A stretch of 7,579 bases of DNA from Benthicola sp964195715 (lineage in GTDB: Bacteria > Gemmatimonadota > Gemmatimonadetes > Palauibacterales > Palauibacteraceae). Both the position numbers and the translations under genes were made by a program. The notes under the pieces were generated by a model, which saw only the letters and a program-made list of their open reading frames with translations, made no database searches and had not been told where the DNA came from. Below are positions 1-5,615 of this stretch, piece after piece. Each line of letters begins with the position of its first letter. Within the stretch, counting starts at the first letter, position 1. The stretch lies in assembly GCA_964195715.1 (NCBI GenBank), contig CAXMRU010000097.1, forward strand, positions 1 through 7,579, in the 5' to 3' direction.

Positions 1-1
1 G

Positions 2-742
2 GGCCTGTACTGGGTGCTTACCCACGAGTTCGGGCACGAGTGGTATCCCATGATCGTGAACACCAACGAGCGCCTGCACCCGTGGATGGACGAGGGGTTC
101 AACACGTTCATCGACATCGAGTCCGTGGAGGTGTACTTCGAAGGCGAGCCGTACGCTGACGCGATCTCCGTACAGCCACTCGAGATGTGGGCGGACCACT
201 CGATCCCGGGCGCGGAGCAGGCGATGGCCCTGTCGCCGGACCAGCAGCACGACCTGTTCTGGGCCGCGTATTTCAAGCCGGCGCTCATGCTGCACACGCT
301 GCAGTACGAGATTTTGGGCAAGGAACGGTTCGACCGGGCGTTCTCCGACTACACGCACGCCTGGGCCTTCAAGCACCCCACTCCCGCCGACTTCTTCCGC
401 TTCATGGAAGATGCCTCGGGTATGGACCTCGACTGGTTCTGGCGGGGATGGGTCTACTCGACGGCCCGGCTCGACCAGGCGATCGACGGAGTAGAGACAA
501 CCGATGACGGCGTGACTGAGATCCGACTCGAAAGCCGGGGCGACATGGTGATGCCGGCCGAGCTCAGGATCGAGTATGGGGACGGCACCTCACAAACCCT
601 CAAGCTGCCGGTCGAGATGTGGAAGCTCGGACCGGAGTACACTTACCGGGTGCCGGCGGGCCGCGAAGTGACAGGCGCTCAGCTGGATCCGCGGGAAGTG
701 TACCCGGACGATGACCGCGCCAATAACGCCTGGAGTCGGTAG
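2..742 (+). CDS. M1-family zinc metallopeptidase, C-terminal part (5' truncated by window)
   Basis: The reading frame is open from the first bases, so the gene starts before the window; the GTG at 14 is an internal Val codon. Numbering from that Val, the zinc signature HEFGH (His4, Glu5, His8) is followed after exactly 18 residues by Glu27 in WMDEG. This HEXXH-X18-E arrangement is diagnostic of the M1 (aminopeptidase N / leukotriene A4 hydrolase) clan. Tyr86 in the AAYFKPALMLH segment is at the right distance to be the transition-state Tyr. The following helical part (about residues 100-155, with DWFWRGWVYSTARLD) matches the usual M1 C-terminal region, and a short beta-rich tail (about 160-235) closes the protein. 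The family removes N-terminal residues from peptides. The missing N-terminus would hold the beta-sandwich domain, the GxMEN-type substrate motif and any signal peptide, so localisation cannot be judged. No convincing terminator follows the TAG. Confidence 0.93.
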   Translation, partial: GLYWVLTHEFGHEWYPMIVNTNERLHPWMDEGFNTFIDIESVEVYFEGEPYADAISVQPLEMWADHSIPGAEQAMALSPDQQHDLFWAAYFKPALMLHTLQYEILGKERFDRAFSDYTHAWAFKHPTPADFFRFMEDASGMDLDWFWRGWVYSTARLDQAIDGVETTDDGVTEIRLESRGDMVMPAELRIEYGDGTSQTLKLPVEMWKLGPEYTYRVPAGREVTGAQLDPREVYPDDDRANNAWSR

Positions 743-780
743 GCGGCCCGAACCACGGATGCCTGCCTCTGCCGGACGGA

Positions 781-808
781 AAGTTTTGAAAAACTTGACT
801 GTCGACAG
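781..808. repeat. Adjacent palindromes AAGTTTT-GA-AAAACTT and CTGTCGACAG
   Basis: The first element is a 7-bp perfect inverted repeat around a 2-base centre (781-796). Three bases later is the perfect 10-base palindrome CTGTCGACAG (799-808). TTGACT (795-800), which resembles a -35 box, straddles the two. These could be dimeric-regulator operators. The first is too AT-rich in its stem, and lacks a following T tract, to be a typical terminator for the peptidase gene. The symmetry is directly visible; any function is inference. Confidence 0.4.
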
Positions 809-947
809 CAGGGGTGCACATGTGGGCTCGCGCTCGCGGAATCGGCCGATCTGGTGCGGATATTCGCGGCGGGAGCCCACCGGCTCAACGCACGATTTTC
901 ACACACAATCCACAGTGAGAGGCGAGTTTTCTACATTTCCTGTATCG

Positions 948-956
948 TGCTATCGT
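948..956 (+). promoter_or_regulatory. Possible extended -10 promoter (TGCTATCGT)
   Basis: TGC-TATCGT fits an extended -10 element (TGn followed by TATnnT), with the two most important positions, A and T, conserved. The hexamer 17 bases upstream (928-933, TTTCTA) is a poor -35 match. A start near 963 would give a leader of about 185 bases before the ATG at 1148, including the hairpin at 993-1028. This is a weak prediction in an organism whose promoter consensus is unknown. Confidence 0.25.
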
Positions 957-992
957 ACTGTCACTTAACCTGTAGCAACGTGGACTTTCCAC

Positions 993-1028
993 ACACTTCT
1001 CGACTTGCTTCACGGGGTCGCGAAGTGT
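993..1028 (+). other. Imperfect hairpin upstream of the small RHH-like gene
   Basis: Bases 993-1003 pair with 1018-1028 (ACACTTCTCGA against TCGCGAAGTGT), forming 11 positions with one mismatch around a 14-base loop. No T tract follows, so it is not a standard intrinsic terminator. If transcribed, it lies in the leader of the gene at 1148, where it could be an RNA structure or a DNA operator. Confidence 0.4.
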
Positions 1029-1147
1029 AGTGTTTGGTCACCGTAGATCCTGAGGCTGTCTGGACGCTCGCCTCGCAATGGAGATGGACGGAATCCCGAT
1101 TCTCGCGATTCAGTAAATGTTGGACTTTCAGCTACAGGTGCGCTCCG

Positions 1148-1336
1148 ATGTCAGATACCCGAGCGGTCGAATTGGTGCTCCGGCTCCCGCATGAGATCGC
1201 CGACTCCGTGGAGGAGGTGCGCGACAGGGACCCCGAGTACCTCAATCGCGTGATCCGGTACGGGCTGGTGCGCCGCGCGGTGTATCGTGAACTGCAGCGA
1301 TCGGATGCCGTCACCCTCCCCATAACACACTCCTGA
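1148..1336 (+). CDS. Small ribbon-helix-helix-like protein, putative DNA-binding
   Basis: This encodes 62 aa. The ATG at 1148 was chosen because AGGTG (1136-1140) sits 7 bases upstream; a longer in-frame form from 1034 would add residues of unconvincing composition. Codons from here on show strong G/C third positions, which supports real coding. The layout resembles a ribbon-helix-helix (Arc/MetJ/CopG) fold: a short strand AVELVLRLP (residues 6-14), a first helix about 15-28, then after Asp-Pro a second helix about 30-50 rich in Arg. Such proteins dimerise and bind operators through the paired strand, often repressing their own gene. The palindromes and hairpin upstream are possible targets. 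The assignment is from the predicted pattern only: the loop between helices is short and there is no classical Gly-x-Ser turn. No toxin partner is visible beside it. It may be transcribed separately from the cluster starting at 1475, since 138 bases and a promoter candidate intervene. Confidence 0.6.
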   Translation: MSDTRAVELVLRLPHEIADSVEEVRDRDPEYLNRVIRYGLVRRAVYRELQRSDAVTLPITHS

Positions 1337-1363
1337 GGTCGGCCTCTGCACGCCGGGGACCGC

Positions 1364-1392
1364 TTGACGCTCCCACCGCCCCGCGCTACATC
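1364..1392 (+). promoter_or_regulatory. Sigma70-type promoter candidate for the 1475-3645 cluster
   Basis: TTGACG (1364-1369, five of six to the -35 consensus) is separated by exactly 17 bases from TACATC (1387-1392), which keeps the leading TA of a -10 box. It lies in the gap between the 62-aa gene and the GTG at 1475, and would give a leader of roughly 75 bases. Position and spacing make it the best promoter candidate in the window, but the -10 is imperfect. Confidence 0.45.
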
Positions 1393-1474
1393 CGAGACAG
1401 ATTGCTGAACAACCCTGTCAGGGGCCGCAAGGGCACGTTGACGTCTCAAGAGTGAGCCGGGGGCGACACCGAAC

Positions 1475-1858
1475 GTGGGTCATAATTCCGGCGAAGATCG
1501 ACTCGGCATCTCGGAAGGTGCGCGGCAGCGCGCCGAGGTGGACCCCATCCTTCGGGCAAAGTACCTGGACTACTGCTCGGCCCGAATCTCTGAAGTCTTC
1601 CTCTCGCTCACGGACGAGCACACGTACCAGTTGATGGAAGAAGCGGCACGCGAAGCTGACCTCTCCACCGGCGCGCTCGGCTTCCAGGCCATGATGCAGC
1701 TCGTGACCCGCAAGCTGCAGAAGAGCGTTCCCTTGCCGGACCTCGAAACGTGGATCGAGGAGTATACCCAGGCGCCCGAGCGCTACGACCCATATCTGCT
1801 CGGGCTGTGGGAGTCGGACGTGCAGGACGAGCCCGGTCAGCAGGGAGACGAACGGTGA
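1475..1858 (+). CDS. Hypothetical 127-aa, mostly helical acidic protein
   Basis: I do not recognise this protein. GTG at 1475 is the only plausible start: the frame is closed by TGA at 1439-1441 and no other start codon lies between. A G-rich stretch (1459-1463) is the nearest, poorly placed, ribosome-binding candidate. The sequence looks soluble and nearly all alpha-helical: helices are likely about 24-47, 48-62, 64-84 and 88-99, followed by a Pro/Tyr-rich segment (PERYDPYLLGLW, 101-112) and a disordered acidic tail. There is no signal peptide, membrane segment or catalytic motif that I can identify. It overlaps the next gene by GTGA (1855-1858), so translation is probably coupled. It is the first gene of a cluster that includes a winged-helix protein and a porin, which suggests a regulatory or adaptor role, but that is inference. 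The reading frame is supported by the tight junction and its GC-rich third positions. Confidence 0.75.
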   Translation: MGHNSGEDRLGISEGARQRAEVDPILRAKYLDYCSARISEVFLSLTDEHTYQLMEEAAREADLSTGALGFQAMMQLVTRKLQKSVPLPDLETWIEEYTQAPERYDPYLLGLWESDVQDEPGQQGDER

Positions 1859-2154
1859 ACGAGTCTGGAAAACGAAACGGCGACCCACCTCAGCTCCAGA
1901 TCTGGGACGCAGCAACACGTGAATTCGAGATCGGCACCCTCCACGACCATGAGGAAACCTGGAGTCTCGTCGTGATCGCAGAGCGATCCGCGGCGGACCT
2001 GTGCCGGGGTCGGATCTCGTTCCGGCGGGGCGAAGAAAGGTACGACACGGACGCGATCCTCCTCGAGGAAACGGAAGAAGATCTCGTACGGAGGGCTGCA
2101 GAACTGCCGGCGTCCACGCTGCGCCAGTTCCTCACGGCCCTGCTCGCGGACTGA
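1855..2154 (+). CDS. Hypothetical 99-aa alpha/beta protein
   Basis: I do not recognise this protein. The start is GTG at 1855, overlapping the upstream TGA, with GGGAG (1843-1847) 7 bases before it. An open extension back to 1750 lies wholly inside the upstream gene and is ignored. The predicted layout is a short polar N-terminus (1-12), strands at about 13-18 (QLQIWD), 36-42 (WSLVVIA) and 51-72 (an RGRISF strand, a turn, and YDTDAILLEE), then an amphipathic helical end (73-97). It looks like a compact beta-sheet plus C-terminal helix domain, cytoplasmic, with no signal peptide. There is one Cys (50). It ends 4 bases before the winged-helix gene, so the two are likely translated together and may be functionally linked. 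Possible roles include a sensor or partner that replaces the missing receiver domain of that regulator; nothing in the sequence proves it. Confidence 0.75.
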   Translation: MNESGKRNGDPPQLQIWDAATREFEIGTLHDHEETWSLVVIAERSAADLCRGRISFRRGEERYDTDAILLEETEEDLVRRAAELPASTLRQFLTALLAD

Positions 2155-2158
2155 GCAA

Positions 2159-2467
2159 TTGGCAGAAGAACGAATCCTCGTCGTCGGGGGCGTGCGGCTC
2201 GACCGGGGTTTCCATCGCGCCTGCTCCGACGGCGAGGATATGAACCTCACGCCGCTCGAGTACCGGCTGCTGGAGGTCTTCCTGGAGCGGCGCGGCCAGG
2301 TACAGACGCGGCGGCAGCTTCTGCAGGCCGCATGGAACACGGAAGCCCAGATAGAGACCCGGACTGTGGATATGCACGTCGCCAGGCTGCGAGCCAAGCT
2401 CGGCGGCGCGGGAGACATGCTGGAGACGGTCCGCGGAGTGGGATACCGGTTCCGCGGACCAGAGTAG
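2159..2467 (+). CDS. Stand-alone OmpR/PhoB-type winged-helix DNA-binding protein (no receiver domain)
   Basis: The whole 102-aa product matches the effector domain of OmpR/PhoB response regulators (Trans_reg_C): an N-terminal beta-sheet (about 5-28), the first helix in LTPLEYRLLEVF (30-41), RGQVQTRRQLLQAAW (45-59), the recognition helix around RTVDMHVARLRAKL (68-81), and the wing hairpin ETVRGVGYRF (89-98). Typical family members carry about 120 residues of phosphoacceptor receiver before this; here it is absent, and the upstream gene is not a receiver. TTG at 2159 was chosen because it keeps the first strand and is 4 bases after the previous stop; no good Shine-Dalgarno is present, suggesting coupling. 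GTG at 2192 is an alternative start that would remove part of the sheet. The protein probably binds direct repeats near a promoter. The porin starts 8 bases downstream, making that gene or this cluster its likely target. How its activity is controlled is unknown. Confidence 0.88.
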   Translation: MAEERILVVGGVRLDRGFHRACSDGEDMNLTPLEYRLLEVFLERRGQVQTRRQLLQAAWNTEAQIETRTVDMHVARLRAKLGGAGDMLETVRGVGYRFRGPE

Positions 2468-2475
2468 CACCCTGT

Positions 2476-3645
2476 ATGCGTCCGTCCACCCGCACTACGT
2501 TTCTGATCCTCGGCACTCTCGCGATGCGACTCGCCGTCGGCGAGCCGTTGCAGGCGCAGGAGAGCGATGAGGTCCAGTTCAAGACCAGCGCACTGGAGTT
2601 GACGTTCAACGGGCGAATTCAGATTCAGGCGAGCACCAGCTCGTGCAGCGAATTCCCGATTCCCAACGACTCGGCGTGTAACGGGCAGGTGCCGTCGTCA
2701 GACCTGTTCCTGCGACGCGTTCGATTGACGGTGAGCGGCAAGATCAACGACATGATCGACTTCCGGATCCAGCCGGATTACAACAAGATCGACGAGGTCG
2801 GCCTCAAGGACGCGTGGGGTCGCTTCAAGTTCAGCAAGGCGTTCCGGCTGAAGGCGGGCCACTTCAAACGCCCGTTCGACGGGTTCGTGCTCGTCTCGTC
2901 CACGAAGACGCTGACCGTGGAGAGGGAGCTCGCGATCCGGGGGCTGGAGACGGTCATCGCGCCCTCGCTGACCGGCTTCACGACCCTGTTCGACCTGTCG
3001 GATCGAGACATCGGCGTCGAGCTGAACGGCTCCACGAACAACGGCCTGTTCACCTACTGGGTCGGTGGATTCACGGGGAACTCGGAACTCAAGTTCCAGG
3101 ACTCGAACTCCTCGAAACAGTTCGTGGGCCGTGGACAGTTGCGGTTCGACGCTGGGCCGAAGAAGCTCAAATTCGCGGCGGCAGCTGCAGCGATGGACGC
3201 TTCCTATGAATCCATCGCCGAGGGCATCAAGTCGAAGTACTACTACGATTACGAGCTGTTCGCCGAGTGGGGCGACTTCGGCGACGGCCCGCACGCGCAG
3301 CTGGGGTTCGTATTCGGGGACAATCCACTACGGAACAAAGCCAACGAGCCGATCGACCTCGAAGCGGGGGACGATTTCTCCAACATGTCCACCTGGCAGG
3401 CCATCGTGTCCTGGAAGTTCTCCGTGGGCTCGGGTGACATGGCCCTCGAACCGATCTTCAGGGTCACGTGGGCGGACGGGAACACCGATTTCGATAACAA
3501 CGAAGTGTGGGGCTTCACGCCGGGGCTGCAGATCTTCTTCTACAGGAGGAACAAGCTGGCCCTCAACTGGGACTTTGCGAATCCGACGAGCGACACGCTC
3601 CGCTCGGAGAACTCGTTCAAGGCCAGACTCCAGTTCCATTTCTGA
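2476..3645 (+). CDS. OprP/OprO-like (Porin_O_P family) outer-membrane porin
   Basis: This encodes 389 aa. ATG at 2476, 8 bases after the regulator's stop, gives a credible signal peptide: basic start (MRPSTR), hydrophobic core (about 8-21) and likely cleavage near Ala27-Gln28. An open extension back to 2332 overlaps the regulator and is rejected. Family-like features are an early strand LTFNGRIQIQA (42-52), then FLRRVRLTVSGKI (78-90), DFRIQPDYN (95-103), LKDAWGRFKFS (110-120), FRLKAGHFKRPF (123-134) and SDRDIGVELNG (175-185). Alternating strands follow to the C-terminal LQFHF, whose final Phe is the usual barrel-assembly signal. The family forms 16-stranded trimeric channels for phosphate, polyphosphate or other anions. 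I cannot assign the substrate: the Arg/Lys ladder of OprP cannot be verified without a structure. Two Cys (57 and 68) bracket an extra loop and could form a disulfide. It is the last gene of the + cluster, directly before a strong terminator. Confidence 0.85.
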   Translation: MRPSTRTTFLILGTLAMRLAVGEPLQAQESDEVQFKTSALELTFNGRIQIQASTSSCSEFPIPNDSACNGQVPSSDLFLRRVRLTVSGKINDMIDFRIQPDYNKIDEVGLKDAWGRFKFSKAFRLKAGHFKRPFDGFVLVSSTKTLTVERELAIRGLETVIAPSLTGFTTLFDLSDRDIGVELNGSTNNGLFTYWVGGFTGNSELKFQDSNSSKQFVGRGQLRFDAGPKKLKFAAAAAAMDASYESIAEGIKSKYYYDYELFAEWGDFGDGPHAQLGFVFGDNPLRNKANEPIDLEAGDDFSNMSTWQAIVSWKFSVGSGDMALEPIFRVTWADGNTDFDNNEVWGFTPGLQIFFYRRNKLALNWDFANPTSDTLRSENSFKARLQFHF

Positions 3646-3686
3646 AAGACCCGTGATCGGTCTTGAGGGCGGTCCCCTGATGCGCG

Positions 3687-3716
3687 AAGGCCCGATCGGT
3701 GTCGATCGGGCCTTTT
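3687..3716 (+). terminator. Strong rho-independent terminator between convergent porin genes
   Basis: A perfect 11-bp GC-rich stem (3687-3697 with 3704-3714, AAGGCCCGATC/GATCGGGCCTT) encloses the 6-base loop GGTGTC and runs into TTTT (3713-3716). It lies 41 bases after the + porin stop. On the minus strand the same stem has only two Ts after it, so it should work mainly for the + cluster, though it could also stop the minus-strand porin transcript. Confidence 0.9.
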
Positions 3717-3751
3717 CATGTCTGATCCTGTTGCGCGAGGCAGATCCCGCC

Positions 3752-4882
3752 CTAGAACGACACCTGCAGGTTGAGCAGAAACTGATTGTCCGCCAGCGCC
3801 GGCCCCGTATTGGTGTGATCGATCGCATGCGACACACCCACCAGGCTGTTGTCGAGGCCGATCGCGTATTGCAGACCCATCTTCGCGTGGAAGCCCGGGT
3901 TCAGGTTGAATCCGAATACCAGGAACTGTGTTCGATCCGCATCGGTCCCGAGCCCTGCCGCCGTCTCGAATGAGTCGTAGCGCGCCAGGAGGTCGAACGC
4001 TCCCCACAGACTGTAGCCACCCTGTAAGTACCAGGCGTCCGAGGACAACTTTTCGGCGTTTCCGCTCGGATCGTACTCCGCCCGCGCGTACTCGCCGGCA
4101 AACGACCATGTGCGATATCGCAGCCCTACGTCGGCGCTCCACGCGAGCCGGTCGCCGGTGAACTCCGTGTAGCCAGGGATTCCCGCCCCGGTTCCCTCTT
4201 CATCGCCGGCGGGCCGACTCACGGGTAACACGAGGTTCGCGCTGTCGCTTGCAAACGCGACGTCCACACCAAACTCGTAGACGAAGTCCTCGAAGAACTC
4301 CACCTCGCCGGCCGAGTTGTACTCTACCCGTCCCGCGAACAGGAACCGCCGATCGTCGTTTCCGAACGTGGCGCCCTCGCCATTGTACAGGCCTCCCCGG
4401 TACTTAAGGCGCTCCTCCAGGGCCACGCCTCGGAGGGCCGCACCTACCTGTCGTCCGGGGGCGATGGCCAGCGAGCCCTGCGACCGCTCGACGAGGGGAA
4501 TCAGGTCCTTGGACCGCATGGCCTCGCGACCGAAGCCCGACATCAGGAGACCGGCATCGATGCGCAGTGCCTCGCCGCTGAGCGGCACGGACAGCAGGAC
4601 GTCGAGAAGTCGCACCGCGTCGATCTCGAACTGGTACTCCGCCCGCAGCGCATAGTCGAACACGATGCCGACCTTCCCGGACAGACCGAGTCGGGCGTCG
4701 TAGATCTCGAATCCGCTGACGCCGTCGTACCGGGAAGACTCGAGTCTGAGACCCGTCCGAAGCAGTCCGTCCAGCTCGAACTCAGGTAGCTCCTGCGCAA
4801 CTGCCCCGGTCGGGACCCCGGCGCCCAGCAGAGCCAATCCGAAGGCCGCGAGCAGACTCGTGCGAAGCGGGTACAACGTCAT
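3752..4882 (-). CDS. Second OprP-like (Porin_O_P-type) outer-membrane porin
   Basis: This encodes 376 aa. The start chosen is the ATG at 4882, which directly precedes a good signal peptide (MTLYPLRTSLL, hydrophobic 9-22, cleavage AVA-Q at 29-30). AGGGA (4897-4893) and GGTGG (4891-4887) lie upstream. An upstream in-frame ATG (4936) would put 18 polar residues before the signal and overlap the previous gene. The mature protein has strands typical of the family: FELDGLLRTGLRLE (35-48), YDARLGLSGKVG (61-72), FDYALRAEYQFE (75-86), LRIDAGLLMSGFGREAM (106-122) and later barrel strands to NLQVSF with terminal Phe. The early region resembles the other porin in layout but is diverged, so a recent tandem duplication is unlikely. 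Substrate unknown; the family favours anions. The gene starts 16 bases after the CPBP membrane protein, so the two probably form an operon, and it converges on the terminator at 3687-3716. Confidence 0.82.
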   Translation of the reverse strand: MTLYPLRTSLLAAFGLALLGAGVPTGAVAQELPEFELDGLLRTGLRLESSRYDGVSGFEIYDARLGLSGKVGIVFDYALRAEYQFEIDAVRLLDVLLSVPLSGEALRIDAGLLMSGFGREAMRSKDLIPLVERSQGSLAIAPGRQVGAALRGVALEERLKYRGGLYNGEGATFGNDDRRFLFAGRVEYNSAGEVEFFEDFVYEFGVDVAFASDSANLVLPVSRPAGDEEGTGAGIPGYTEFTGDRLAWSADVGLRYRTWSFAGEYARAEYDPSGNAEKLSSDAWYLQGGYSLWGAFDLLARYDSFETAAGLGTDADRTQFLVFGFNLNPGFHAKMGLQYAIGLDNSLVGVSHAIDHTNTGPALADNQFLLNLQVSF

Positions 4883-4898
4883 ATGTCCACCGTCCCTG

Positions 4899-5615
4899 TT
4901 ATTCTCGATTTGGCGGGTTCGTGTCGGCGGCAGCAAGTTCGGGAAACAACCGCTTCCAACCGCCCAGCCCCACCGCGGCGTTGATCCAGAAGTGCGCTAC
5001 GATGGAGGGAAACAGACTTCCCGTCCAGATCACCGGGATCACAAGCAGCGCCCCGAGCAGCGAGGCCCGCAGCATACCGATCGTCTTCTGATACCCGTGT
5101 GCGACGCCAAATGACACGCTCGTCAGAACCGCGGCGACCCAAACACCGCCGAGCGCTTCGGCGAACACGTGGTACATGAAGCCGCGATACAGGTACTCTT
5201 CACCGAGAGCCGCGATCGCCGCTACCAGCAGGAACGCTCTCTGCTCGCGACCGGTACGGGGCATAAGGACGAACGACAGGCGGCTCTCCGGCAGGCCCAG
5301 GACCTGGCCGAGCCGCACGACGAGCCACACTACGGCCAGCCCCGCCCCCGCCACGCCGGCAGCCCACACGAAGGCGGATCCCGCGGAATCTACCTTCCAA
5401 CCGACCGCTGCCGGCGGTATGTCCTGCCAGGCAGAAATCCCGAACGCGGCCGCGGAAAGTACGCCGATCGAAACTGCGGCCGAAAAATAGACGGCCGACC
5501 GGGCCGCCGTCACCTCGGCCACGTGCTCCTCGCGCAGCCCCGTTCGAAACGCGAGCAGCGGCAAGCCGAGCGCCAGGGCGATCGCGAATCCGAGTGCGAC
5601 CGGGGTGAAGGTCAA
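4899..5615 (-). CDS. CPBP-family (CAAX protease-like, Abi) intramembrane metalloprotease
   Basis: With the TTG start at 5615 the product is 238 aa. The start was chosen because GAGGAG (5626-5621) lies 5 bases upstream and the protein then begins at its first membrane segment (MTFTPVALGFAIALALGL). An in-frame ATG at 5666 and the far start at 5759 add an Arg/Pro-rich tail lacking such a site. The three CPBP motifs are all intact: Glu139-Glu140 and Arg144 in GEEYLYRG, Phe169/His173 in FGVAH, and His208/Asn212 in HFWIN. These are the metal-binding and catalytic residues of the family (prenyl-protein endopeptidase Rce1-like). About seven hydrophobic segments are visible (near 5-22, 42-60, 82-101, 126-138, 154-170, 183-197, 204-217). 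Bacterial members serve in bacteriocin immunity, membrane protein processing or unknown roles; the substrate here is unknown. It precedes the porin by 16 bases in a likely operon. Confidence 0.88.
   Translation of the reverse strand: MTFTPVALGFAIALALGLPLLAFRTGLREEHVAEVTAARSAVYFSAAVSIGVLSAAAFGISAWQDIPPAAVGWKVDSAGSAFVWAAGVAGAGLAVVWLVVRLGQVLGLPESRLSFVLMPRTGREQRAFLLVAAIAALGEEYLYRGFMYHVFAEALGGVWVAAVLTSVSFGVAHGYQKTIGMLRASLLGALLVIPVIWTGSLFPSIVAHFWINAAVGLGGWKRLFPELAAADTNPPNRE

Larger units (their letters stand above)
743..1147. other. 405-base intergenic region with palindromes and regulatory-looking sequence
   Basis: No credible gene is seen on either strand. The stretch is clearly more AT-rich than its neighbours, especially from 885 to 1000. 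It holds an AT-rich inverted repeat AAGTTTT-GA-AAAACTT (781-796), two perfect 10-base palindromes, CTGTCGACAG (799-808) and ATCGGCCGAT (841-850), a doubled TATCGT (943-948 and 951-956), CA-rich tracts (900-907, 990-996) and an imperfect 11-bp hairpin (993-1028). It probably carries the promoter and leader of the small gene starting at 1148. An 85-aa open frame here (711-968) has no protein-like composition and was not called. Confidence 0.6.

Noticed and set aside
781..796. Terminator for the M1 peptidase gene
   Set aside because: The stem is only 7 bp and nearly all A/T, the loop would be 2 bases, and no T tract follows.
711..968. 85-aa open frame on + in the intergenic region
   Set aside because: It overlaps the end of the peptidase gene out of frame, has no ribosome-binding site and has a composition unlike a folded protein.
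1034..1147. N-terminal extension of the 62-aa protein
   Set aside because: The extension is Trp/Ser/Arg-rich with no domain pattern, while the ATG at 1148 has a well-placed AGGTG and starts just before the predicted strand.
1335..1347. Terminator after the 62-aa gene (GAGG-TCGG-CCTC)
   Set aside because: It is a 4-bp stem with no T tract, too weak to call.
2332..2475. N-terminal extension of the + strand porin
   Set aside because: It lies inside the winged-helix gene in another frame and would bury the signal peptide.
3065..3973. 302-aa open frame on + spanning the porin end and the terminator
   Set aside because: It is Arg/Ser-rich shadow coding of the porin and runs through the terminator into the convergent gene antisense.
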